A stretch of DNA of 64,000 bases, from assembly GCA_942493365.1 (NCBI GenBank), contig OW818697.1:62001-126000 (forward strand), read 5' to 3'. Shown here one piece after another: positions 24,707 through 33,810 of this stretch; the stretch's first letter is position 1, and every line of letters begins with the position of its first letter. A program made the position numbers and the translations under genes. A model generated the notes under the pieces. The model did not search any database, was not told the DNA's origin, and saw only the letters and a list, made by a program, of their open reading frames with translations. Source of the stretch: UBA8949 sp942493365. GTDB lineage: Bacteria > Bacillota > Clostridia > Saccharofermentanales > UBA5734.

Positions 24707-25654
24707 ATGAAGCTATCATTGCTCATCCCCTTTTTCAATGAAGAAGAGCAAATTCCGATAACCCTGGATGCGGTCGTGCCGATCATGGAAAGTCTAAAAA
24801 TGGACTTTGAGATCGTTTTGGTCGACGATGGTTCCCAGGATCGCACCTGGGAGGTCATCAGTCAGGCCGCGGCCCGCGACGGGCGCATTGTCGGTCTGCA
24901 TTTCTCGCGCAACTTCGGCAAAGAAGCGGCCATCTGCGCCGCGCTGGAAGCCGCGACGGGCGACGCCGTCATTTTGATGGACGGCGACTTGCAGCACCCG
25001 CCGGCTCACATCCCGGAGATGGTCCGGCTGTGGCATGACGAAGGTTTTGAAATCGTCGAAGGTGTCAAATCGACGCGCGGCAAAGAGGGGCTGCCCAGTC
25101 GCATCAATGCCAAGGTTTTTTATGGTCTGTTCCGTCGTTTTTCCGGCTACGATCTGCGTAATGCCTCTGACTTCAAGCTGCTCGATCGCCAGGTGGTCGA
25201 CCAGTGGAAGCTGCTCGGTGAGCACGACACGTTTTTCCGCGGCCTGTCAGCCTGGCTGGGCTTCAAGCGGACGACCTTCTCCTTCGAGGTCGCAGCACGC
25301 GCAACCGGCGGCAGCAAATGGTCGGTCTTCAAACTGGCCGGTCTCAGTGTCAATGCCATCACGGGCTTTTCGGCCATGCCCCTGCAATTCATCACCGGCC
25401 TGGGCCTGATCCTGCTCTTGCTTTTCCTGATTGTCGGCGTTGAGACGCTGGTCATCTGGTTCAGCGGCCAGGCCGCCTCGGGCTTTACGACGGTCATCCT
25501 GCTGCTACTGCTGATCGGCGGCAGCATCATGCTCAGCCTGGGGCTGATCGGCATCTACATTTCGCGAATATTTACCGAAGTCAAGGGACGCCCTCGCTAC
25601 ATCGTCTCGGAAACGACCGTCAAGACGCGTCGCAGCAAAAAAGCGGCGCAATGA
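24707..25654 (+). CDS. Family 2 glycosyltransferase, polyisoprenyl-phosphate type
   Basis: A 315-residue protein of the DPM1/GtrB/ArnC type, which moves a sugar from a nucleotide donor to a lipid phosphate on the inner membrane face. The ATG at 24707 has GGAGG nine bases upstream. The N-terminal GT-A domain has LIPFFNEE, VDDGSQDRT and the metal motif MDGDLQHPP. Two C-terminal hydrophobic helices (about 225-290) anchor it, followed by a basic tail. The stop overlaps the start of a large polytopic membrane protein, which could use the lipid-linked sugar on the outer face. The sugar is not predictable. Confidence 0.9.
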   Translation: MKLSLLIPFFNEEEQIPITLDAVVPIMESLKMDFEIVLVDDGSQDRTWEVISQAAARDGRIVGLHFSRNFGKEAAICAALEAATGDAVILMDGDLQHPPAHIPEMVRLWHDEGFEIVEGVKSTRGKEGLPSRINAKVFYGLFRRFSGYDLRNASDFKLLDRQVVDQWKLLGEHDTFFRGLSAWLGFKRTTFSFEVAARATGGSKWSVFKLAGLSVNAITGFSAMPLQFITGLGLILLLLFLIVGVETLVIWFSGQAASGFTTVILLLLLIGGSIMLSLGLIGIYISRIFTEVKGRPRYIVSETTVKTRRSKKAAQ

Positions 25655-27762
25655 TCGCGCTCATCTGGCTGGCGCTGGCCTTTTTCGCCGGCAAACGCTG
25701 GAGCCGGCTGCTGCCGGGCGACCCCGCCGCACTGTTGGATCGGACAGACGCATCGCGCTGGCCGGCGATCCTTTTCAATTTTTCCGTCGCTGTTTGGATG
25801 GGCCTTTTGCCGCTGACCGTCGCCACCTATGCGCTGGCCGGCCTGCTTGACGCGGTTCTGCCGGCCAATATTCATCCGTTGCTGATCGCCAATATCCTGC
25901 TCATGTCTGCGCTTGGCGTCTGGCTGGCCTGGCCATATCTGCGGCGTGCGATAACGGCCCTGCAAACGCGGACAGTCCGACGACGCAACCCGGTCTGGTC
26001 CGCGCTGGTGCGCTTGTTCAACGACCGCGCCACGCTGATCTGGCTGCTGCCGATCGTGCTGTGGTTGCTGCTCGGACTGCTGACCATGGTCGGCACCTTT
26101 TACCGCGACGGCACGCTGTATCGCGCCGGCTACTCGGTCTTCAGCGATTTCGCGCCGCACACGGCGCTGGTCAGTTCATTTTCCGAAGGTCGCAACTGGC
26201 CGACCGAATATCCGCATTTTGCCAACGACGGCATTTCCTACCACTTTCTGTTTTTCTTTCTTTGCGGCAATCTCAACTTCCTCGGGCTGCCGCTGGACTG
26301 GGCGATCAACCTGCCCAGCATCCTCGGCCTGCTGACTTTCTGCGTGCTGCTCGGTCTCCTGGCGGTGCAGCTGACCGGCCGTCGCGCCGCGTATCTGCTC
26401 GCACCGCTGCTGCTTTTCTGCCGCAGTTCTTTCGCCTTTTTCACCTACCTCGGCGATCTGATTCAAAAATTCGGTGCTGATCTCGGCGCGATCTTCAACG
26501 CCATGCTGATGCAGGAAACCTACATTGGCAACACAATCAACGACAGCTGGGGCCTCTGGGGCGTCAACGTCTACGCCAATCAACGGCATTTGCTGCCGGG
26601 CCTGTCGATCGCGCTGATTATTCTTTTTCTGTTTTTGCCCGACCTGCGCGACGGCTTGCAACGTCGGCCCGGCCTGCGGCGCTTAGTGTTTAGCCGCGAA
26701 TTTTGGCGCGTGCGCGATGCCGACGGTTGGCGTCGCCTGGGTGCCGCCTTGCTCCTCGGCCTACTGCTGCCTTATTTTCACGGCTCGGCATTGGTCGCCC
26801 TGATGCTGATCCTGGCTGGCATGGCCATTTTTTCCAGCAATCGTTCGGCCTTTCTCATCCTAGCCGCTGGCGTGCTGGCCTCGACGCTGCTGCAATCCTG
26901 GATCTTCTCTGGTTCGGCAACTGACGTGCTGCACCCCAAATTTTTGCTGGGTTTCATTTCGCCGGACAAGTCTTTGTTGGGCATCCTGCTCTACCTGTTG
27001 GAAATGTCCGGCATTCTGCTGCCGCTGATTGCCCTCGTCTTCTGGCTACCCGGCCGCCGGCGCAAGATCATGCTGGTCAGTTTTTTGCTGCCGCTGATCT
27101 TTGCCCTGACCGTCTCGCTGACGCCTGACGTCACCGTCAACCACAAATTCATCATGATCGCCTTTGCCCTTTGCAATATCTTTGTCGCCGACCTGCTGAT
27201 TCGGTTGTGGTCGGCGCGGCGCGAAACGCTCGACGAACCACCCCCGCGAACGCGGACATGGGCCCTGGTGGTACGCCGATCCATCGCCGTTGTGCTGACT
27301 ACCGTCCTGATGATCTCCGGTGTGCAGGAGCTCATCATCCTGCGCAACATCAGTCAGAAAACCGTCGCCATCGACGCCGCCTCGCCGTTGGTCATCTGGA
27401 TTGAGGACTACACTGCGCCCGATGCCGTTTTCGTCACCGCGCCCTATCACTACAACTCGTTCTATCTGTCCGGCCGCGCCACCTGGCTCGGCCACAGTTA
27501 CTACGCCTGGTCAGCCGGGCACGACACCGCCACCCGCCTGCGCCTCGAACAATGGCTGCTGACCGGCTGCGGTGGCAACCTTGAAGCGGCCCGCCAGCTG
27601 ATCGCGCAGCAGCAGCTGGATTACCTGATCATTGACGACACCCTGCGCGGCCACGAAATGTTCGTCGTCAATGAAGCGTTTTTTGCTGATAACTTTAAAG
27701 TGGTCGCCGAGTTTCCGGAACTGGGCGATACGGTTGTGTTTGAGTTGCGGGATGGTGGGTAG
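25651..27762 (+). CDS. Large polytopic membrane protein, possible GT-C-type glycosyltransferase
   Basis: A 703-residue protein with about a dozen hydrophobic helices, starting at 25651 with an ATGA overlap to the glycosyltransferase gene. An extramembrane loop around residues 150-210 contains FSDFAPHTALVSSF and TEYPHFANDGISYHF, reminiscent of the first loop of lipid-dependent GT-C enzymes, which holds acidic catalytic residues. The C-terminal soluble part (about 570-703) contains YNSFYLSGRATWLGHSYYAW and ends just before the toxin/immunity island. I do not recognise a named family. Pairing with a polyisoprenyl-phosphate glycosyltransferase supports a role in cell-surface glycosylation. Its last 280 bases are duplicated at 28932-29207. 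Confidence 0.7.
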   Translation: MIALIWLALAFFAGKRWSRLLPGDPAALLDRTDASRWPAILFNFSVAVWMGLLPLTVATYALAGLLDAVLPANIHPLLIANILLMSALGVWLAWPYLRRAITALQTRTVRRRNPVWSALVRLFNDRATLIWLLPIVLWLLLGLLTMVGTFYRDGTLYRAGYSVFSDFAPHTALVSSFSEGRNWPTEYPHFANDGISYHFLFFFLCGNLNFLGLPLDWAINLPSILGLLTFCVLLGLLAVQLTGRRAAYLLAPLLLFCRSSFAFFTYLGDLIQKFGADLGAIFNAMLMQETYIGNTINDSWGLWGVNVYANQRHLLPGLSIALIILFLFLPDLRDGLQRRPGLRRLVFSREFWRVRDADGWRRLGAALLLGLLLPYFHGSALVALMLILAGMAIFSSNRSAFLILAAGVLASTLLQSWIFSGSATDVLHPKFLLGFISPDKSLLGILLYLLEMSGILLPLIALVFWLPGRRRKIMLVSFLLPLIFALTVSLTPDVTVNHKFIMIAFALCNIFVADLLIRLWSARRETLDEPPPRTRTWALVVRRSIAVVLTTVLMISGVQELIILRNISQKTVAIDAASPLVIWIEDYTAPDAVFVTAPYHYNSFYLSGRATWLGHSYYAWSAGHDTATRLRLEQWLLTGCGGNLEAARQLIAQQQLDYLIIDDTLRGHEMFVVNEAFFADNFKVVAEFPELGDTVVFELRDGG

Positions 27763-27778
27763 GTACCGGGGCAACCCC

Positions 27779-28489
27779 TCACCAACGATACCGATGCATC
27801 GACGGCCCGGAATAGCCGACGAACTTCATGACCGCCGCTAATTCGAAATCAACTGTCACATCGTTGTCAGGTCCGCCGCCACAATAACTCGGGCCACCGT
27901 CGTAAAAGGCATTTCTGCTTCGCTTACGGAACAAGGTCTCCCCTTCTTTGACAAAAGCATCTATTTCGCTATATTCCGGGTGAAAAATCATGTTTTTGTA
28001 CAAAGTATAAGTGTTGTAGGCAAGCTGGGTTCGCTTCTTATCTTTTTCAGGTGCCAGAAGGGTGTCCCATTCTTTTTCGTTTTGTGCCCCATGCAGGCTT
28101 TTGACCAGTTCATACCTGAGCAGACGATCAAATGTCAAGCCTTTCAGTTCTATTTCCGGCACTTTGAATGGTTCATTGATAATGAATGCCAATAGACCAG
28201 CGATCTCAAATGGGAATTCAGTTGCTACATTGAAATCCGGCGTTACAGTATTAATATACTGGATTGTCTCATTGGCAATGGCAATCGCGTCAACGAAATA
28301 TTTCATTGGACTGCCTGCGTCAATACGCCAAGTAATAAGACCTTGCATGAGCTTGCCAATAAAATAGCCTTCATAATTATAGAGTGTCAAGAAGACGTTG
28401 CCGGTTTCCAGGCCAATCGAAAGACCCTTGCGAGTACCCTCGAACCAATCTTCATGTAACCTTATCATTTCTATTGGAGTCTTTGCCAT
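27779..28489 (-). CDS. Putative immunity protein, copy A
   Basis: A 236-residue soluble protein of no family I can name. ATG at 28489 follows GAGGAAAT. It lies 18 bases downstream of a PD-(D/E)XK-like toxin tip in the same orientation, the usual place of an immunity gene in polymorphic toxin cassettes. It ends with GYSGPSMHRYRW and contains a glycine-rich DGGPSYCGGGPDND segment near the C-terminus. A paralogue (29224-29934) is nearly identical over the last 100 residues but differs clearly in residues 1-110. That pattern is expected if the N-terminal half determines toxin specificity. Immunity function is inferred from position and duplication. Confidence 0.6.
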   Translation of the reverse strand: MAKTPIEMIRLHEDWFEGTRKGLSIGLETGNVFLTLYNYEGYFIGKLMQGLITWRIDAGSPMKYFVDAIAIANETIQYINTVTPDFNVATEFPFEIAGLLAFIINEPFKVPEIELKGLTFDRLLRYELVKSLHGAQNEKEWDTLLAPEKDKKRTQLAYNTYTLYKNMIFHPEYSEIDAFVKEGETLFRKRSRNAFYDGGPSYCGGGPDNDVTVDFELAAVMKFVGYSGPSMHRYRW

Positions 28490-28507
28490 TTTTATTTCCT
28501 CGCCTTA

Positions 28508-28852
28508 CTATTTTAAAACTGCTTTAATCGCTGGCCAAGTTTGTGGTAATTGATAAATTTTACCGCTTCTATAAAATGTTGCAAAACTCTCAAGCCCACC
28601 AGATTTGGCTTGGTTTAACAATTGGTTAGCGAAATCATCAAATGTGCCATCTCCATATTTTAAAAACCTTTCCAATCGACTAGTATTATACTTCATTGAT
28701 CCCTGTCTGAGCCCTGAGTAAGTCTCCAGATTCGATAGCGATCCGCCACACTTAGCTTCAACAATAGCATAGGTGCCATTTTTTAGGAAGACCAGATCAA
28801 CACCTTGACGTCCTCTGTAATGAAGTGACTTGTCCACCAACGTAAACCCCAC
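28508..28852 (-). CDS. Orphan toxin tip with PD-(D/E)XK-like nuclease motif, copy A
   Basis: An open frame of 114 residues from GTG 28852. The core RGRQGVDLVF followed by TYAIVEAKCGG gives the Asp...Glu-x-Lys arrangement of PD-(D/E)XK nucleases, as in C-terminal toxins of Rhs and related polymorphic proteins. There is no secretion or Rhs core part attached. The frame just upstream is closed by TAA. Similar coding (TRTRKSKYNGHPKK) continues upstream in another frame, which suggests a one-base loss in the A run near 28858-28862 and a further stop (TAG). It is therefore a truncated, probably silent toxin module rather than a working gene. Confidence 0.55.
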   Translation of the reverse strand: MGFTLVDKSLHYRGRQGVDLVFLKNGTYAIVEAKCGGSLSNLETYSGLRQGSMKYNTSRLERFLKYGDGTFDDFANQLLNQAKSGGLESFATFYRSGKIYQLPQTWPAIKAVLK

Positions 28853-28931
28853 TTCGACTTTTTAGGATGACCATTATACTTGCTTTTCCTGGTCCGTGTC
28901 TCACCCTATGGGAGCGTTATAGGTCACCTGG

Positions 28932-29207
28932 CTAGGCCATAGTTACTACGCCTGGTCAGCCGGGCACGACACCGCCACCCGCCTGCGCCTCGAACAATGG
29001 CTGCTGACCGGCTGCGGCGGCAACCTTGAAGCGGCCCGCCAGCTGATCGCCCAGCAACAACTTGATTACCTGATCATTGACGACACCCTGCGCGGCCACG
29101 AAATGTTCGTCGTCAATGAAGCGTTTTTTGCTGAGAATTTTGCAGTGGTCGCCGAGTTTCCGGAACTGGGCGATACGGTTGTGTTTGATTTGCGGGATGG
29201 TGGGTAG
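28932..29207 (+). pseudogene. Duplicated 3' fragment of the polytopic membrane-protein gene
   Basis: About 276 bases repeat the end of the gene at 25651-27762, from the TWLGHSYYAW region to the stop. The reading frame is kept and differs by a few substitutions (for example GAGAATTTTGCAG for GATAACTTTAAAG). It has no start or promoter and exists only because the tandem duplication carried it along. Confidence 0.85.
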
Positions 29208-29223
29208 GTACCGGGGCAACCCC

Positions 29224-29934
29224 TCACCAACGATACCGATGCATTGACGGTCCGGAATAGCCGACGAACTTCATGACCGCCGCTAATTCGAAATCAATGC
29301 TTACATCGTTATAGGGTCCGCCACCGCAATATTCTGGGCCACCGTCGTAAAAGGCATTTCTGCTTCGCTTACGGAACAAGGTCTCCCCTTCATTGACAAA
29401 AGCATCGATTTCGCTATTGTCTGGGTGAAAGATCATATTTTTGTACACGGTATAAGTGTTGAAGGCAAGCTGGGTTCGCTTCTTATCTTTTTCAGGTGCC
29501 AGAAGGGTGTCCCATTCTTTTTCGTTTTGTGCCCCATGCAGGCTTTTGACCAGTTCATACCTGAGCAGACGATCAAAGGCAACGCCTTTCGGATCTATTT
29601 CAGGTGAAACATAAGGTTCATCGATAATAAATGCCAATAGTCCAGCAATCTCGAATGGGAATTTTTTTGCTACATTGAAATCCGGCGTTACAGTTTTAGT
29701 ATACTGAATTGTCTCATTGGCAATGGCTATCGCGTCATTAAAATATTTTTTTGGACTGCCCGCGTCAATACGCCAGGTGATTAGACCTTGCATGAGTTTA
29801 TCAATAAAATATTGTTCATAATTAAATATAACTAAAAAACTGTCGCCGGTTTCCAACCCAATTGAAAGCCCCTTAAGAGCGCGTTGAAAGCCTGCCTCGC
29901 GATTTTCAATTATTTCCTTTGGTGTCATAGCCAT
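29224..29934 (-). CDS. Putative immunity protein, copy B
   Basis: A 236-residue paralogue of the product of 27779-28489, of equal length. The C-terminal half is almost the same; the N-terminal half has many replacements (for example MAMTPKEIIENREAGF against MAKTPIEMIRLHEDWF, and LVIFNYEQYFIDKLM against LTLYNYEGYFIGKLM). It lies 18 bases after toxin tip copy B. An intact frame, although its toxin is truncated, fits selection for protection against toxin from relatives. Not assigned to a known Imm family. Confidence 0.6.
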   Translation of the reverse strand: MAMTPKEIIENREAGFQRALKGLSIGLETGDSFLVIFNYEQYFIDKLMQGLITWRIDAGSPKKYFNDAIAIANETIQYTKTVTPDFNVAKKFPFEIAGLLAFIIDEPYVSPEIDPKGVAFDRLLRYELVKSLHGAQNEKEWDTLLAPEKDKKRTQLAFNTYTVYKNMIFHPDNSEIDAFVNEGETLFRKRSRNAFYDGGPEYCGGGPYNDVSIDFELAAVMKFVGYSGPSMHRYRW

Positions 29935-29951
29935 AACAATTACCTCGTTTA

Positions 29952-30296
29952 TTATTTTAATACCGCTTTTTCAACTGGCCATGTTTTCGGTAATCGATAA
30001 ACTTTACCGCTTCTGTAAAATGTTGCATAACTTTCAAGGCTACCTGACATGGCTTCATTTAATAACAGGTTGGCGAACCCATTATTTGTACCATCTCCAA
30101 ATTCATTATACCTTTTCAAACGACTAATATTATACTCCATCGAGCCCTGTCTGAGTTCTGAATAAATCTCCAGTTTCGAGAGCGATCCGCCACATTTGGC
30201 TTCAACAATAGCATAGGTGCCATTTTTTTGGAAGACCAGATCAACACCTTGACGTCCTCTGTAATGAAGTGACTTGTCCACCAACGTAAACCCCAC
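29952..30296 (-). CDS. Orphan toxin tip with PD-(D/E)XK-like nuclease motif, copy B
   Basis: A 114-residue paralogue of the 28508-28852 product with the same Asp...Glu-x-Lys motif (QGVDLVF, YAIVEAKCGG). Differences lie mainly in the second half (YSELRQGSMEYNISRLKRYNEF against YSGLRQGSMKYNTSRLERFLKY). It has the same apparent frame break upstream in the A run as copy A, but not the TAG stop, so the break predates the duplication. Likely a non-secreted remnant. Confidence 0.55.
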   Translation of the reverse strand: MGFTLVDKSLHYRGRQGVDLVFQKNGTYAIVEAKCGGSLSKLEIYSELRQGSMEYNISRLKRYNEFGDGTNNGFANLLLNEAMSGSLESYATFYRSGKVYRLPKTWPVEKAVLK

Positions 30297-30386
30297 TTCG
30301 ACTTTTTAGGATGACCATTATTCTTGCTTTTCCTGGTCCGTGTCTCACCATATAGGAGCGTTAAATTTGGGTGGACATGGTTTATG

Positions 30387-30935
30387 CTACTTCTTGTTTT
30401 TGGCAGCTGAACAAATATGCCAATAAACTTCCATGTCGCTGACTTCCAAATTATCAACTGTATCAGTACCTCCTAGAAAAAGAGGTATTTTGTAACCAAC
30501 GCACTTGTCATTCTGCAAATCATTGTTATTATTAATTCTCCATTCATTAAAGAAAGACGAAGCTAAACAAGAATCATGATAAAGTGGGATTTCTTCTTCA
30601 TGAAAACTCATAAAGTTAAATGGGATTTCAAGCACATCTGCTGTTCCTATTTCGAACATCAATACATTGCCCATTTTCCCATTCCGAAGATCTACAGCGA
30701 AACATCTTCCCATCCAATCATAAGCAAACGGTTCAAAACAGTTTTCAAAATCTGGATAACCCTCCGTGATAATTCGTATCCATTTATCAACATTAGTATC
30801 ATCAAAGACTCTATATACTCCGTTCCCGAATGACATTCCTTGATATTTGTTTCTGAAATCTGCCAATTCGTCACTCTTAGATTTTTCACCATCTCTAATT
30901 TTTACATCGAAATGGCTTTCAAAGTTTACAAACAT
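30387..30935 (-). CDS. DUF1851/Tdi1-like immunity protein
   Basis: A 182-residue acidic protein. The C-terminus contains VGYKIPLFLGGTDTVDNLEVSDMEVYWHIC, which follows the DUF1851 (T6SS immunity Tdi1, C-terminal) pattern. The N-terminal half resembles GAD-like domains (FGNGVYRVFDDTNVDKW). Tdi1 proteins neutralise DNase toxins. It starts 17 bases after an Rhs tip with an HNH-type toxin end, so it is probably that toxin's cognate immunity protein. GGAGG lies 11 bases upstream of the ATG at 30935. AT-rich like the toxin end. Confidence 0.72.
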   Translation of the reverse strand: MFVNFESHFDVKIRDGEKSKSDELADFRNKYQGMSFGNGVYRVFDDTNVDKWIRIITEGYPDFENCFEPFAYDWMGRCFAVDLRNGKMGNVLMFEIGTADVLEIPFNFMSFHEEEIPLYHDSCLASSFFNEWRINNNNDLQNDKCVGYKIPLFLGGTDTVDNLEVSDMEVYWHICSAAKNKK

Positions 30936-30951
30936 TTAGTTTACTACCTCC

Positions 30952-32415
30952 TTATCTTATTGTGAATTTGTCAAATATTGTACCAATATCATAATCCTTC
31001 ATGGCATTTTTTATTTGAACTCCTAAACTCCTATTAACGCTCAAGTCAAGTGGATTCATATTGAGTATATCATCTGCACCGCCAAGCTGTAGATCAATTG
31101 TATGATCAACATCATAGCCATTTGGTACCGAGGTTTCACCATACGCAGATTTGTAACGTGAAGATGCTGCGGTTCCACTTCTGACTGGCTGTGTCTTTAC
31201 AGTATTAGACTCGGTTAGTGCTTTAACTTTTGCATCTGCTTCTGCTTTTTGAGCTGCAGTCCACCCATCCTTGTATTTCAATTCAACATCGACGGTCTTT
31301 GTCCCACCCTTATATGCATCAGGTATACTTGTCTCAACCTTATTCAACGACAGGTCAGGCGCATTGTCAAGTTTGCTGAGGTCTTGAGCATCACCGGCAG
31401 CATTCAAGGCTTTCTGTGAATCCTTAAGGGCATCAATCCCGTCTTCGGTCTTGTCGACAAGCTTCAGCATGTCGGAACCATCATCGACTGCTTCCGCAAG
31501 ATTCCCGAAATCTTGGCCAGCTTCTACTAGCTTACTGGTATCATTGTACGCATCTAATGCTTTGCTGGCGTCATTCGATTTATCAATAAAGGTTATTGCA
31601 TTGTCTGCACGCTTGGCAAGATCCATGCCGGTATCCAATTTATTGTTGAATTTGAATGTGTCGAACATCATATTCGCGCCGTTATTGATTTTGTTAAATA
31701 ATTTCGTTGCGCCAAAAGCATTGTCCATGCCTTTAATAAATTTTGAAGTATACTTGACGGCTTTGGCAACATACGAACCTGGTACGAAAGGTATGCATAC
31801 CGACGCGACATCCCAGAGCAAATATAACGCATTTTCCCAAGACGGATCGGTTATCATGTCATAGAGACTGAAACCAACAGAGACGACATCCAAGACGGTA
31901 TCAACAACATGCCCCGTCGGATCATGATAGATCAAAGGGTTGTTGAAGCAATAAGTGTAAAGGTTGAGGCTGAGCGGATCGCCGGGGTCGCCGCGGTAGG
32001 TGTCCTCGGAGATGAATCGAGCCGTGGCCGGGTCGTACATGCGCGCGTTGCAGTAGTAGAGGCCGGTTTCGGCATCGTACTGGTAGCCGGCGTAGAGGAT
32101 GGTGTTGGCGGCCGTGCCGGTGGTGTTGATGACCTTACCGAAGGCGTCATAATAGTAGGTGGCGGCGACGTTGCCGGCGGGATCGAGCAGTGCCGTGACG
32201 TCAGCGTGGCCGTTGTAGAGGTAGAAGTAGGTGCTGGTGTCGTGGCGAACCAGCAGGGTCAGGCCGTAGACGTTGCGGGCGGTCTGGGTGCCGCTGGCGT
32301 CGAATTCGGCGATGACGGAGCTGTACTCGTACAGGTACAGGGTCTGGATTTCGCCGACGGTCTTGCTGACGCGCAGGCCTTCGCCGTTGTAGGCGTTGGT
32401 GATGGTGGTGCCGGA
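30952..32415 (-). pseudogene. N-terminally truncated Rhs tip with HNH-type toxin domain
   Basis: The open frame runs from a TAA at 32416-32418 to 30952 with no start before ATG 32040. The 5' part encodes Rhs core sequence: YYYDAFGKV, YAGYQYDAETGLYYCNARMY, RFISEDTYRGDPGDP, the hallmark end NPLIYHDPTGH. About 250 residues of variable region follow. The C-terminus reads GYDVDHTIDLQLGGADDILNMNPLD, an HNH-like motif (DH...LGG...N) expected to cut DNA. The GC-rich Rhs part breaks off abruptly at 32416, next to AT-rich DNA. The several thousand bases of a normal Rhs shell are missing. It is a displaced tip, a possible donor for recombination with a full rhs gene elsewhere; translation from 32040 is possible. 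Confidence 0.82.
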
Positions 32416-32483
32416 TTAAATTGTCAAGGTTCTGATGGTCTTGCGTTGCCGGCTCCGTGTCAGCGAGGTCTGTTGTGCAAAAA

Positions 32484-33350
32484 CTAGTGCTTATCTTTCA
32501 ACTGCTTTCTCTTTTTGCCTTCAGTCAATTCTTTATAGTTTTCTTTTGTCACGACCTTGACGCCTGATTTAGATTCAAGCTCTTTTCTTGCATTTCCGGC
32601 GACAGTTCCACCTTCATGGGCTGCCGAGAAATTTTTTTTGAACCCAATTGCATCCCTGTTTCTGGCAATTGCCGTTGTAGAAGCCTCACCAAGCATAGTG
32701 AAAATCAATTCAAGGTCTGTCATATGATCACGAAGATTATCGGTTGGTCTATTCAATTCTTTAAACTTTTTATACTCTACAGGTGTCATGCCAAAGGTGG
32801 CTCTGCTTATCTCGGCAGTTAAAATTGAATATTCCCGCTGCTCCTTGACGCCTCGCTTTTTCCACTCGTCGGTCAATTCATCGCGGACTGAAATGCCGCG
32901 CAATCTCTTCTCAATCCAGTCAGCACTGTAACCTTTCATTCTGTAGATTTCTCTTATTCGCTGCGTGGCAAGCTCCGGATTCTCAATTTCCTCAAGTCTT
33001 TCATTGCCAACCTGAGCCAGCCATCTTTTGAAAGGCTCTGCGTTCGGCGATGGGATCGATTGAATAATTCTTAACAATGTTTTAGCATCGGCAGCATCAG
33101 TTTGCCTGATTTTTCCGTCTTTTGCTTCCATTTTCAACTGTACGATTTTTTCGTACAGTTCGATAAATCCTTCATTTTTCAGTTTTCTTTTCAGGTCACT
33201 CCAATATCTTCTGGCATTTTCTGCTTCCGTAAGAATTTCGACAACATCAATTACAGAGAAATACCACTTTAGTTCTTCTTCATTCCACTGCGACCTTACC
33301 CTTTTTGATTCAAAAAGTTTTATATTGTTCATGTTGATCGCTCTTTTCAT
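32484..33350 (-). CDS. BRO-N/DinD-like protein
   Basis: A 288-residue protein. The first 110 residues have the BRO-N pattern (LFESKRVRSQWNEEELKWYFSVIDVVEIL, then RRYWSDLKRKL), a DNA-binding-type domain common in phages. The rest (IPSPNAEPFKRWLAQVGNERLEEIENPELA and LRDHMTDLELIFTMLGEAST) resembles DinD-like proteins. The role is unknown; members occur on mobile elements and as stress genes. No other phage gene is nearby. ATG 33350 has no obvious ribosome site; the ATG at 33332 is an alternative. Confidence 0.75.
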   Translation of the reverse strand: MKRAINMNNIKLFESKRVRSQWNEEELKWYFSVIDVVEILTEAENARRYWSDLKRKLKNEGFIELYEKIVQLKMEAKDGKIRQTDAADAKTLLRIIQSIPSPNAEPFKRWLAQVGNERLEEIENPELATQRIREIYRMKGYSADWIEKRLRGISVRDELTDEWKKRGVKEQREYSILTAEISRATFGMTPVEYKKFKELNRPTDNLRDHMTDLELIFTMLGEASTTAIARNRDAIGFKKNFSAAHEGGTVAGNARKELESKSGVKVVTKENYKELTEGKKRKQLKDKH

Positions 33351-33395
33351 TTTTCTATGATTTTAACATATAGCTTTTCTATTGGGTAGGTCGTG

Positions 33396-33704
33396 TCAAT
33401 TTTCCCTATATTCGGTGATGGCAACAACATCCTGCCTGGTGAAGGCGTATTGTTGTTGATCAAACTGCGTGCCTATCATTCGACCCTGGACCAACTCCAG
33501 CTGATAAATTTGCCGCAAGGCAAACAGACGAAATATCTGTGTCCCGACAAGCATGGCCAGCAGGAAAAGAAGCGCACCGCCAAGCTCAAGCGAAACACCT
33601 TGCAGCAGGATAACCCACACGATAAGGCCGATGAAGAGGACGATCATAACACTCATAATAGTTGTTACGACATTGATCATGACTTGATACGTAGTTGGCT
33701 TCAT
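33396..33704 (-). CDS. Small membrane protein, two helices
   Basis: About 102 residues from ATG 33704, chosen because CAGGAG lies seven bases upstream. Two hydrophobic helices (about 9-33 and 43-60) precede a hydrophilic tail of about 40 residues. No family recognised. It lies between the BRO-like gene and the cohesin-like gene, with its own ribosome site. Confidence 0.6.
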   Translation of the reverse strand: MKPTTYQVMINVVTTIMSVMIVLFIGLIVWVILLQGVSLELGGALLFLLAMLVGTQIFRLFALRQIYQLELVQGRMIGTQFDQQQYAFTRQDVVAITEYREN

Positions 33705-33810
33705 AGCGTCTCCTGTTGTAGTTTGGCACAACCCTGCGCAGCCACGTAGCGTTCATCGTCAACAAAGCGTAATTGCTGCTAATTTCAAGGTGTTTGCCGA
33801 GTTTCCTGAT

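Larger units (their letters stand above)
27483..30360. repeat. Tandem duplication of a 1.44 kb toxin/immunity unit
   Basis: Two diverged direct copies lie side by side, about 27483-28915 and 28928-30360. Corresponding points are offset by 1445 bases (1444 after a one-base indel). Each copy holds the 3' end of the membrane-protein gene on the plus strand, then on the minus strand an immunity-like gene and a nuclease-like toxin tip. Only copy 1 joins an intact membrane-protein gene. Divergence is concentrated in the first half of the immunity gene. Confidence 0.88.

Noticed and set aside
27483..33350. Insertion sequence or integrated phage carrying the toxin island
   Set aside because: No transposase, integrase, terminal inverted repeats or target-site duplication is visible; the BRO-like gene alone is not enough.
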